From positions 1 through 64,000 of the forward strand of contig JAHHHV010000003.1 of the NCBI GenBank assembly GCA_019359155.1: DNA of 64,000 nt, in the 5' to 3' direction. Every line of letters starts with the position of its first letter. Within the stretch, counting starts at the first letter, position 1. Under the pieces are notes generated by a model. The model was not told the origin of the DNA. It ran no database searches and saw nothing but the letters and a program-made list of their open reading frames with translations. The DNA is from Pegethrix bostrychoides GSE-TBD4-15B (GTDB taxonomy: Bacteria > Cyanobacteriota > Cyanobacteriia > Elainellales > Elainellaceae). The translations under genes and the position numbers were made by a program. Below, piece after piece: positions 44,413-52,057 of the stretch.

Positions 44413-44790
44413 GGTTGGAGAGAGTCTGGGTTCCGAGCCGAAATGCTTGGGGGCAGGCCCCCAAACCCCCGTCAGGGGACGCTGTCGTCCCCCGACACCC
44501 CCTCACAAAGTGTCGTATCTGTACAGCGCCAGAGATAGGGGATGGCATTGTTTTGTTGCGTTCTATTGTTTGCGTCGCGTATTTGCGTCGCGTAGAACTG
44601 TAAAACTCAGGCAGGTTTCCGGCCTCGCGTCACGGAGGGACAAGTTTAAAACCCCACGAGGCGAAGCGAAACTGAGATACATACAGATATACCCTTAGTC
44701 GGGGTTGTAGGGGCGGACTGCCGTCCCTGCCGAGGGTTTGGGGGCTGCTCGCCCCCAAGCATTTCGGCTCGGAACCCCAAATCTCCAGCC
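44413..44790. mobile_element. MITE-like element with long imperfect terminal inverted repeats
   Basis: The left end (GGTTGGAG...GGGTTCCGAGCCGAAATG, 44413-44470) and the right end (44733-44790) are inverted copies over about 50 bp with few mismatches, for example GGGTTCCGAGCCGAAATGCT at 44428-44447 against its complement at 44758-44777. The roughly 260 bp between them has no gene. Inside, 44471-44496 folds into a strong hairpin (GTCAGGGGAC pairing with GTCCCCCGAC). The intergenic location between desC and gmk and the lack of coding sequence fit a miniature inverted-repeat transposable element. I cannot see a target-site duplication clearly. Confidence 0.7.
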
Positions 44791-44815
44791 ATAAAACAGC
44801 CCCTACCTCACGACC

Positions 44816-45394
44816 TCAAACCGCAACAATCTCCGGCTCAGGAGCCACAAATAGCGCTGCCTCAATCTGATCCAGCGCCCGCTCTAAGCTATCGTTGACC
44901 ACTTGCACATCAAACTCATCTGCGGCATCCACCTCAGCTCTAGCTCGCTCCAGTCGCCGCAAAATTGCCTCTTCCGACTCCGAAGCCCGCTGCCGCAGCC
45001 GTTGCTCCAACTCCCGCATCGAAGGCGGCAAAATAAAGATGCCCAGCGCGTCTGAGAAGCCCTCAAAGATCTGCCTTGCCCCTTCTAGCTCGATTTCCAG
45101 CACCACCCATCTGCCCCGCTGAATCTGCTTCTCAACCGCCAAACGCGGCGTACCATAGCAGTTCCCGGCGAACTCTGCCCATTCCAAAAGCTGCTGATTC
45201 GCCGCCATTCGCTCAAACTCAGGCCGAGACACAAAATAATAGTCTCGCCCATGCAGCTCACCCGCTCGCGGCTGGCGCGTCGTCACTGAAATTGATAGGT
45301 ATAGCTCAGGATGCCGCCGCATCAGCGAACGCAGCAATGTTCCTTTGCCGACCCCGCTGGGGCCGGTCAACACAATGAGTTTGCCTTTTGCCAT
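44816..45394 (-). CDS. gmk: Guanylate kinase
   Basis: 192 aa. It converts GMP and ATP to GDP and ADP. The features are P-loop GPSGVGKGT (residues 11-19), 'LYLSISVTTRQPRAGELHGRDYYF' (GMP-binding arm with the Arg and Tyr contacts), 'EWAEFAGNCYGT' and 'VVLEIELEGARQI' (in place of the usual DIDV-QGA-like segment, where the acidic residue is kept), then the lid arginines 'LRQRASESEEAILRRLERA'. Length is normal. It follows remA on the same strand, an order often conserved in cyanobacteria; 154 bp separate them. Confidence 0.95.
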   Translation of the reverse strand: MAKGKLIVLTGPSGVGKGTLLRSLMRRHPELYLSISVTTRQPRAGELHGRDYYFVSRPEFERMAANQQLLEWAEFAGNCYGTPRLAVEKQIQRGRWVVLEIELEGARQIFEGFSDALGIFILPPSMRELEQRLRQRASESEEAILRRLERARAEVDAADEFDVQVVNDSLERALDQIEAALFVAPEPEIVAV

Positions 45395-45548
45395 GCTTGT
45401 ACCACCCCAAGAATCTCAGATTGTATTTTATTTTACCTAACATCGTCGATTTGCCCAGTCAGTCGCTAAGCTACTCAAAGGCAACAAGCGATAGGATGAA
45501 CCGAGATGAACCGAGCTATGACCTAAGCCTGTGACCTGAGCCTGTGAC

Positions 45549-45812
45549 CTAAGTATCCGTCTGCCCTTCCTTGCTCACCACAAACCGATTCGCCACTGTT
45601 TCTGGCTGAATCGCCGAAAGCACGACATGACCTGAATCTGTAATGATTACCGCTCGCGTCCGCCTCCCATAGGTTGCATCAATCAACTGACCCCGTTCGC
45701 GCGCATCGCTAATGATCCGCTTAATCGGAGCTGACTCTGGACTGACAATCGCAATGACTCGATTGGCAGAGACGATGTTGCCAAATCCAATATTAATTAG
45801 CCGAATATCCAT
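45549..45812 (-). CDS. remA: RemA/DUF370 family regulator
   Basis: 87 aa when begun at [20 protein letters not shown], the start shared by the RemA (DUF370) family. '[13 protein letters not shown]' and '[20 protein letters not shown]' follow. In Bacillus, RemA is a DNA-binding regulator of matrix and osmoprotection genes, folded like an LytTR-type ring; the cyanobacterial role is not established. An upstream in-frame start (45878) would add 22 unrelated residues and is rejected. It lies upstream of gmk and divergent from rqcH, the two starts being 122 bp apart. Confidence 0.9.
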   Translation of the reverse strand: MDIRLINIGFGNIVSANRVIAIVSPESAPIKRIISDARERGQLIDATYGRRTRAVIITDSGHVVLSAIQPETVANRFVVSKEGQTDT

Positions 45813-45934
45813 AAGTGAACCGAGGTAGCCTAACCAGTCAGACTGCGTGAGAGGATTATTTTTCAATGGTATCGACAAAATTTGCGGACTGCCGCCTCAA
45901 AACTGCTGATTCTCGCATTTCATAATCACTTCAT

Positions 45935-47701
45935 ATGCAGCCTCTTGACTTCACCACCCTTACTGCCGCTGCCGCCGACCTCCGCGCTAGCTGGCTGCCC
46001 GCCCGTCTAGAGCAGGTCTATCAGCGCGATCGGCATCTGCTCTATCTGGGGCTGCGTACCCTAGAGCGGCGAGGCTGGCTGACGCTCTGCTGGCATCCAC
46101 AGGCGGCGCGTATCTGTATTGGCGACTCTCCGCCGCGGATTCCGGACACCTTTACCTTTAGTCAGCAGCTGCGGCATCAGCTGGGCGGGCTGGCGCTGGT
46201 GGCAATTGCGCCCGTGGCCGACTGGGAGCGGGTCGTAGACTTACAGTTTGCTCAGCGCCCCGGCGATCCACTGCTCTGGCATCTCTATGTGGAGATCATG
46301 GGCAACTACAGCAACGTGATTTTAGCAAACCAGGACAATCTGGTGATTAGTGCCGCGCATCAGGTCAGCAGTCAGCAGTCCAGCCTGCGCCCAATCCAAA
46401 CAGGTCAACCCTACGCGCTGCCGCCCGCCCTGAACCATGCCATGCCTGCGCTGGAGGAGTCGTTTGAGCGCTGGCAGGAGCGACTGGCGCTGATCCCTGC
46501 TGCTCTCAAGCGCAGCCTGCTCAAAAACTATCGGGGGCTGAGTAGCTCGCTGGTGGCCTCAATGGCGGCAGAGGCAGGGCTAGATCCAGAGCAGTCTACT
46601 GCTGAGCTAAGTCTGGCCGACTGGCAGCGCTTGTTTGCAGGCTGGCAGGACTGGCAGCAGGCGCTGAAGCAGCAGCAGTTTCAGCCGGGATGGCTAAGCG
46701 AAGCCGGGAGGCGGAGTGGCTATACAGTATTGGGCTGGGGCAAATATCAGCCAGAAAACCTGCAAACGCTTCTGCACCGCTACTACAGCGACGCGCTCAA
46801 CCAGCAGGAGTTTGGGCAGCTGCACCACCAGATTAGGCAGCGGCTGACTCATTTAATTAAAAAGCTCAGCGTCAAGGCGGCAGATTTTCGGGGGCGGCTG
46901 GCGCAGTCGGATCAAGCTGATCGCTACCGGGAGCAGGCCGATCTGCTGATGGCCTATCTGCACGCATGGCAACCCGGCATGAGCGAAATTACGCTGGCAG
47001 ATTTCGAAACCGCAGCGCCCGTCAAAATCAAGCTGGAGCCGGAAAAAAACGCCGTTCAAAACGCCCAGGCTTTTTATAAGCGTCACCAGAAGCTGAAGCG
47101 TTCGCGAGCGGCGGTTGAGCCACTGCTCGTCGAGGTGCGGACGGAGCTGGACTATCTAGAGCAGGTGGAAGCCTCGCTCATGCAGCTGGATAGCTACCAC
47201 AGCCCTGCCGACCTGGCCTCGCTAACTGAGATCCGCGCCGAGCTGATCCAGCAGGGCTACCTAGAGGATCCTGAACAGCGCTACCGCAGCGTCAGTCTGC
47301 CTGAGACGCCCTATCTGCGATACTCTACCCCCAGCGGCTTTGAGGTGCTAATTGGCCGCAACAATCGCCAAAACGATCAGCTCACCTTTCGGCTAGCGGG
47401 CGACTATGACCTCTGGTTTCACACTCAGGAAATTCCGGGAAGCCATCTGCTGCTGCGGGTGAGTCCGGGGGCGGTGGCCGCAGATGCCGACTTGCAGGTT
47501 GCGGCAGATTTGGCAGCTTACTACAGCCGTGCCCGTCAGAGCGACCAGGCTCCAGTCATCTACACCCAGCCAAAATTTGTCTATAAGCCCAAAGGCGCGA
47601 AGCCGGGAATTGCCATTTACAAGCAGGAAACCGTGATTTGGGGCGAACCGCAGCGCGGTAAAACCTATCAGGCTCGGCTAGATGAGCCACCGCATCAATA
47701 A
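45935..47701 (+). CDS. rqcH: NFACT-family ribosome quality-control protein (RqcH/FbpA-like)
   Basis: 588 aa. The N-terminal NFACT-N domain spans about 1-200 ('MQPLDFTTLTAAAADLRASW', 'LWHLYVEIMGNYSNVILAN' with the conserved E-x-MG-x-xSN). A helix-hairpin-helix and a long coiled coil follow at about 280-430 ('QRLTHLIKKLSVKAADFRG'). The NFACT-R domain is at about 460-570, with 'YSTPSGFEVLIGRNNRQND', 'DLWFHTQEIPGSHLLLRV' and 'FVYKPKGAKPGIAIYK'. RqcH adds alanine tails to stalled nascent chains on the large ribosomal subunit. Order and size match. It is divergent from remA, and its 3' end runs up to a truncated glycosyltransferase. Confidence 0.88.
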   Translation: MQPLDFTTLTAAAADLRASWLPARLEQVYQRDRHLLYLGLRTLERRGWLTLCWHPQAARICIGDSPPRIPDTFTFSQQLRHQLGGLALVAIAPVADWERVVDLQFAQRPGDPLLWHLYVEIMGNYSNVILANQDNLVISAAHQVSSQQSSLRPIQTGQPYALPPALNHAMPALEESFERWQERLALIPAALKRSLLKNYRGLSSSLVASMAAEAGLDPEQSTAELSLADWQRLFAGWQDWQQALKQQQFQPGWLSEAGRRSGYTVLGWGKYQPENLQTLLHRYYSDALNQQEFGQLHHQIRQRLTHLIKKLSVKAADFRGRLAQSDQADRYREQADLLMAYLHAWQPGMSEITLADFETAAPVKIKLEPEKNAVQNAQAFYKRHQKLKRSRAAVEPLLVEVRTELDYLEQVEASLMQLDSYHSPADLASLTEIRAELIQQGYLEDPEQRYRSVSLPETPYLRYSTPSGFEVLIGRNNRQNDQLTFRLAGDYDLWFHTQEIPGSHLLLRVSPGAVAADADLQVAADLAAYYSRARQSDQAPVIYTQPKFVYKPKGAKPGIAIYKQETVIWGEPQRGKTYQARLDEPPHQ

Positions 47702-47738
47702 TCTCGCCAGATCTCGCAGCCAGAGCGCGGCTGGTTCA

Positions 47739-47990
47739 CTAATTAATCTTGCCTGTGGCCGCCGCGAATCCGGTGCGGAGTGCCGCGCCTCTGCCGCGAT
47801 TTTGAGGATGATAAAAAATCTGATCGACCCGATCATTGAGCGATTGCAGCAGGTCGCGGATGCCGTCTGTCGAGCAGTCATCGACAACGATAATCTCTAC
47901 GTCTTCAATCGGGCCAGATCGCACAGCCTGCACGATGCGCCCAATTATTCCAAATTCATTGTGGCAAAGAATCACAACCGAAAGCGTCAT
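47739..47990 (-). pseudogene. Truncated GT2 (polyprenol-phosphate mannosyltransferase-like) N-terminal fragment
   Basis: The frame from 47990 reads MTLSVVILCHNEFGIIGRIV...DVEIIVVDDCSTDGIRDLL and ends at a TAG after GAALRTGFAAATGKIN. This is the start of a DPM1-like GT2 domain up to the strand before the DxD motif; a complete domain would be at least 220 aa, so about two thirds is missing. The end lies 38 bp from the rqcH stop, suggesting a deletion joined them. It is the next minus-strand gene after the B12/radical SAM gene (73 bp), so it may have been its operon partner. Confidence 0.7.
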
Positions 47991-48063
47991 GCTAACTGAT
48001 GCTTTAATGGCGCTCTAAATTAGCTGTTCTGATTTTATGATGCCTGCACTCGTCAGCATATTC

Positions 48064-49638
48064 TCAGACGAGAGACTTCGCCCGTTCTGCGGTTTCAGCT
48101 GCCAAAAATTCCGCTACCTGCGCTTCAATTTCAGTGCGGACAATCTGACGATATTCCAGGAAATGCTCAATCTGAGCGCAGACTGCTAGATAGCTGCTCA
48201 CCCCGCCCGGATTATGCCGCATCATGCTGAACAAATTGCGCCAAAACTGCCAGCGGGTTTCACGCCGGATCCCCTGCCGCCAGCAAATTGTCAGCAGCGC
48301 TCTCAGCGTCACCCAGTCCAGCTTTTTGGCCGATTTTTTGCCTTTTTTGGGATAGGTGGCTTCGCCCAAAATCCGGTAGTGGCGATAGGCGCGATCGAGA
48401 AACCGCACCGGATCGTAGAGCTGCCAGAACGCCTCGATATATTCTTGGGCAATCTCTTCAAGCGGACGGGTGGGCACAAAGTTCATCAGGTTAGTTTGGT
48501 TGATGGCCGCTGATTTACTCCGCAGGCGACCTTCTTTCTCTAGTCGATGCCAGAGTGCCGTATCGGGTAAGGCTTGCAGCATACTGAACAGCGCTGTTGG
48601 AATCGCCGTCTGCTCCACAAACTTGACGATGCGCGCCCCGGCTCCCGTCTTTTCGCCGTCAAAGCCGATAATAAAGCCCGCCATGACCCGCAGCCCAGAT
48701 CGGGTAATCGCCAGCACCGCATCGCTGAGTGAGTCGCGCGTATTCTGGTGCTTTTGGGTGAGCGTTAGACTCTCTTCATCCGGCGTTTCGATTCCCAAAA
48801 ACACCGCTCCAAAATTGCACTGCACCATCAAGTCCATCAGCTCTTGATCTTGAGCCAGATCCACGGAGGCTTCGGTAGCAAACGAGAACGGATAGCCATG
48901 CTGCTGCATCCAGGGCTTGAGCTGCTGCAAAAACAGCTTGACGTTGCGCTTGTTGCCGATAAAATTGTCGTCCACCATAAAAATGCTGCGGTTCCAGCCC
49001 AGCTCACAGAGGCGATCGAGTTCGGCCAAGAGCTGCTCTGGGGTTTTGGTGCGCGGCTTGCGCCCATAGAGCACAATAATGTCGCAGAACTCACACTGAA
49101 ACGGACAGCCTCGCGAAAACTGCACCGACATTTCGGCGTAGGCATCAAATTCCAGCAGATCAAAGCGCGGAATCGGCGTTGTGGTCACGTCAGGCCGATT
49201 GCCGTCGGCGCGAAACCTGCCGCTTGGCTTGCCCTGCTCAATTGCCTCGACAAACAGCGGCAGCGTGATTTCGCCCTCGTCCAAAATCAAATAGTCAGCC
49301 CCGGCTTCTGCGGCTTCTTGGGGCAAGGCAGTTGGGTAAGGGCCACCCACGGCGACTCGCTTGTGGCGCTGCTTGGCCTGCCGCACTTGCTCCAGCAGGT
49401 CTGCTTTCTGGACAATCATGGCCGACAGAATCACCAAATCAGCCCAGTCCCATTCGGCTTCGCTAATCTCGCGGATGTTGCGATCCACCAGCTTGAAGCT
49501 CCAGCTCTGCGGCAGAATTGCGGCTACGGTGACCAGTCCTAGCGGCGGCAGCATGGCCTTGCGATTGAGTAAAGCCAGCGTTTTCTCAAATGACCAGAAG
49601 CTCTTGGGAAACAGCGGATAGATCAATAAAACATTCAT
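48064..49638 (-). CDS. B12-binding radical SAM protein with DUF4070
   Basis: 524 aa. An N-terminal cobalamin-binding Rossmann fold ('NVLLIYPLFPKSFWSFEKTL', 'DLVILSAMIVQKADLLEQV', 'VAVGGPYPTALPQEA') precedes the radical SAM barrel with CPFQCEFCD (CX3CX2C) near residue 180, 'SIFMVDDNFIGN' and 'VFLGIETPDEESL'. A C-terminal DUF4070-like helical region with 'FLDRAYRHYRILGEATY' and a basic segment follows. Members methylate or rearrange lipids and tetrapyrrole or hopanoid-like substrates; the substrate here is unknown. The start is at the MNVLLIYP Met. A truncated glycosyltransferase lies just downstream, and IS debris lies upstream. Confidence 0.88.
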   Translation of the reverse strand: MNVLLIYPLFPKSFWSFEKTLALLNRKAMLPPLGLVTVAAILPQSWSFKLVDRNIREISEAEWDWADLVILSAMIVQKADLLEQVRQAKQRHKRVAVGGPYPTALPQEAAEAGADYLILDEGEITLPLFVEAIEQGKPSGRFRADGNRPDVTTTPIPRFDLLEFDAYAEMSVQFSRGCPFQCEFCDIIVLYGRKPRTKTPEQLLAELDRLCELGWNRSIFMVDDNFIGNKRNVKLFLQQLKPWMQQHGYPFSFATEASVDLAQDQELMDLMVQCNFGAVFLGIETPDEESLTLTQKHQNTRDSLSDAVLAITRSGLRVMAGFIIGFDGEKTGAGARIVKFVEQTAIPTALFSMLQALPDTALWHRLEKEGRLRSKSAAINQTNLMNFVPTRPLEEIAQEYIEAFWQLYDPVRFLDRAYRHYRILGEATYPKKGKKSAKKLDWVTLRALLTICWRQGIRRETRWQFWRNLFSMMRHNPGGVSSYLAVCAQIEHFLEYRQIVRTEIEAQVAEFLAAETAERAKSLV

Positions 49639-49829
49639 GGAGGGAGCATCTTTAAAGGCATTGGAGATTTAGAGCTAGAACCGGGCAGCTAGGTTCCCCA
49701 AGCTCAAAGCCGCAAGCTAAGCCTATCGTCAGTCTAGCGTCTATAGGTGACGAGATTAAATTAGGCATCAAAGAGCAGCAATTCTCACTTTAAAACGCTT
49801 GTACTAAAAACCGAGGCTTCATGCACAGC

Positions 49830-50250
49830 ACGCTAACAAAGGAATGCGGGTTTCAGATACCTGAGTTTTTTCAAAATAGCAAGTTTTGGATTGAGAGTTG
49901 CCCACCATTGCTCTACTATATCCACAATAAAATATCTACAATAAAATCACTCGTTTTATAAGAACTCCCAAAACTAATGTGCAGTGCCCCAGTATCTTTA
50001 TCGACGATGCCACAGGGAATATATTTTTCTTCGCAACCCATGTCATGATCACTCGCTAGAGAATTGCCTCTTTCCTACCTTTAGCATAATCCCCAATACT
50101 GATCACTGCTTTGCAATCGACACTTAATCGCTTAACACTAACATTATTTCGCTGTTCATTGTAGCGGGTAATATTTTTGAAAATCTCGTTCGTTTCTAGC
50201 AGTTTTCTTGGTTTTGCTTTGACCACTTTCCTCAGACGATATCCCATTCA
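49830..50250 (-). pseudogene. ISAzo13-like transposase remnant, frameshifted
   Basis: Read on the minus strand from 50247: MGYRLRKVVKAKPRKLLETN and 'VKRLSVDCKAVISIGDYAKG', then after a frame break 'SDHDMGCEEKYIPCGIVD' and 'FGSSYKTSDFIVDI'. I recall these as the DDE region of ISAzo13-type transposases. A roughly 17-bp tandem duplication (TTTATTGTnGATA) near 49920-49945 breaks the frame before DIVEQWW, and nothing further is complete. The family name is from memory, but decay is evident. Confidence 0.6.
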
Positions 50251-50344
50251 ATTCAGGATTTCTGCCATCGTGCTTGGAGCAGGTAATTGTTCTGGCTCAA
50301 AGCCTAGCGTTGCGTAATGAAGGGATGAATTGAGGTTGGTTGTG

Positions 50345-50638
50345 ATGCAATGCCCAGAGTGCAAATCTACGCATATCTGGAAAAATGGTAACCGAAGATG
50401 TAAACAAAATCACATTTCTGTGGAAGGTGGCCGACAATTCATCGAACATTACACCTCCCGTTAAGGTTACAGCAATGAAGTCAAACACGAATGTCTCAAC
50501 ACGGATGTCTCAAATGTATGTCAATGCCGACTGCACCGCAAGACATTGTGCTATTCAAAGACAGTAGAAAGGCTGAAGCACTCAGTTCGGTTGCTACTTC
50601 ATTATCTTAAATTCTGGGATGTCCCGGTGCCTACCTAA
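50345..50638 (+). pseudogene. IS1-family remnant with internal deletion
   Basis: From ATG 50345 one frame reads MQCPECKSTHIWKNGNRR (zinc-binding CxxC of the IS1 N-terminus), then 'GGRQFIEHYTSR', an in-frame TAA at 50462-50464, 'GYSNEVKHECLNT', and finally 'RKTLCYSKTVERLKHSVRLL' and 'HYLKFWDVPVPT' to TAA 50636-50638. The last part matches the C-terminus of IS1-type transposases, so N- and C-termini are joined in frame with the whole DDE middle deleted. It is a different IS1 lineage from the one at 7363-7887. Confidence 0.75.
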
Positions 50639-50856
50639 TTCATCCTGCTATTCAGCAACGCCTTTTTTGGAGAGATGGACGAGCGGGTTTGTGGAAGGAT
50701 TCAACAATCGGGTCAAGGTGATGAAGCGACGATGCTACGGTATTTCTGATGTGAACCGACTCTTTCAGAGACTGTCACTCGACCTCGATGGCTATGACAA
50801 GTTTGGCATCACTAAACACCATACCTAGCGCGTTCCACGGCAATTCCGGGAGAGCC
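50639..50856 (+). pseudogene. ISL3-family transposase C-terminal remnant and right end
   Basis: The segment 'ERWTSGFVEGFNNRVKVMKR' followed by 'RCYGISDVNRLFQRLSLDL' is the characteristic ISL3 C-terminus. About 80 residues remain in an open frame to about 50828. Beyond it, ATTCCGGGAGAGCC ending at about 50856 resembles the inverted right end of ISL3 elements (GGCTCTCCCGGAAT in the other direction). The N-terminal three quarters are absent. Confidence 0.75.
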
Positions 50857-51161
50857 TTTCAACCAGAGCTTCTGGACGGCGGAGCCAAAAACCGATGAGT
50901 GAACTATCAGGTGCTGAACTGGAAAAGAGTTGATAAGCCTGAAATTGAGGGTCGTGTCCTGAAGGGCAGGGAGAGTAGGAACTAAAGGAGCCGAAAGCTA
51001 GATTCTCTAAAGGTTCTATGCTTTTGATTCAGCTTCTACCCTTACCTTCAGGACACTACCGGCGGCAGCTGGCGTTACCTAAACTGCAACGCCGCTCAAC
51101 TAGCCTGATAGCTACGCTGATAATAACGGTCAGCTCATGCAACTCACCTGGACTACTGCCT
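50857..51161. other. Intergenic region between the ISL3 remnant and the RnfD-like gene
   Basis: About 305 bp. It allows a 48-codon in-frame extension of the RnfD-like gene (from 51018), but that extension has no conserved look. There is no gene, repeat or clear promoter that I can support. Confidence 0.4.
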
Positions 51162-52055
51162 ATGCTGATCGCTGACGCTCGATTTTCGCAAATCTTCTGT
51201 CTGCTGCTGTTTTTAGGTCTGGGCATCTTCACCAGAGACTGGTCGCTTCAGCCTGTGAATATTGGCGTGACGATTCTGACTTGTCTAACTGTCCAAACGG
51301 GCTGGATGCTGGCCTGCCGCCGTGAGGTTAGCGCGCTGGTTTCTAGCCTGCCAAGCGCGCTGATTACCTCACTGGGCTTGAGCTTGCTGCTGCGTGCGGA
51401 GAGCTGGCTGCCGATGGCGTTGGCTGGCAGTATCGCCATTTCTAGCAAGTTTCTGTTCAGGGTCAACCACAAGCATCTATTTAACCCCAGCAATTTTGGC
51501 ATTGTGATTGCCCTGACGCTGACCTCTGCCTGGGTGTCGCCCGGTCAGTGGGGCGAAGAGAGCAGCTATGCACTGCTGTTCTTGGGGCTGGGCGGGCTGG
51601 TGACAAAATTGGCGGGTCGCTGGGATACAACGGGCCTGTTTTTAGGCAGCTATGCCGGACTGGAGGCGGCTCGCAACCTATGGCTGGGCTGGAGCTGGGA
51701 TGTTTGGCTACATCGCTTGAGCAGTGGCTCTCTGCTGGTGTTTGCCTTTTTCATGATCACCGATCCGCGCAGCATCCCAGACTCGCGAACCGGACGGATG
51801 ATTTGGGCTCTGGGAATTGCTGGCCTCACCTTCTGGCTGCGAAATTTCTGCTTCATCTCGACGGCAGCATTTTGGGCGCTGTTTCTGCTCGCGCCGTTGG
51901 GCAGCTTGATTGATCGGCTCTGGCCTGCGGCTCGCTTCACCTGGCAACCACCTATCAAGGCAGATGCAAAGTCAGATGCCAAGCCAGACGCTAAATCTGA
52001 ATCTGAAGCTAACGTAACATTACAGTATTCGCAACATTCACCTGGAATTCTATAG
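51162..52055 (+). CDS. RnfD-like membrane protein (RnfABCDGE complex subunit D family)
   Basis: About 297 aa with seven or more hydrophobic helices. The opening MLIADARFSQIFCLLLFLGL is the usual start of cyanobacterial RnfD-like proteins, so ATG 51162 is preferred to 51018. 'FLFRVNHKHLFNPSNFGIVI' and 'FFMITDPRSIPDSRTGRMIW' are family signatures; in true RnfD the DP-x-S-x-P-type segment is near the flavin attachment site. No other Rnf subunit is present, and many cyanobacteria carry such orphan copies, so a function in Na+ or H+-coupled electron transfer is not assured. Its stop is 2 bp from the next gene, so the two form one operon. Confidence 0.82.
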   Translation: MLIADARFSQIFCLLLFLGLGIFTRDWSLQPVNIGVTILTCLTVQTGWMLACRREVSALVSSLPSALITSLGLSLLLRAESWLPMALAGSIAISSKFLFRVNHKHLFNPSNFGIVIALTLTSAWVSPGQWGEESSYALLFLGLGGLVTKLAGRWDTTGLFLGSYAGLEAARNLWLGWSWDVWLHRLSSGSLLVFAFFMITDPRSIPDSRTGRMIWALGIAGLTFWLRNFCFISTAAFWALFLLAPLGSLIDRLWPAARFTWQPPIKADAKSDAKPDAKSESEANVTLQYSQHSPGIL

Positions 52056-52057
52056 CT

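Noticed and set aside
44252-44548. 98-codon minus-strand frame at the desC end
   Set aside because: It is antisense to desC and runs into the MITE; there is no conserved protein.
45813-45878. N-terminal extension of remA
   Set aside because: The RemA family begins at [12 protein letters not shown]; the extra 22 residues have no family look.
48844-49542. 232-codon open frame on the plus strand
   Set aside because: It is opposite the B12/radical SAM gene and shows no recognisable protein features.
51018-51161. 48-codon extension of the RnfD-like gene
   Set aside because: Conserved sequence begins at MLIADARFSQ, and the extension is not hydrophobic like the rest.
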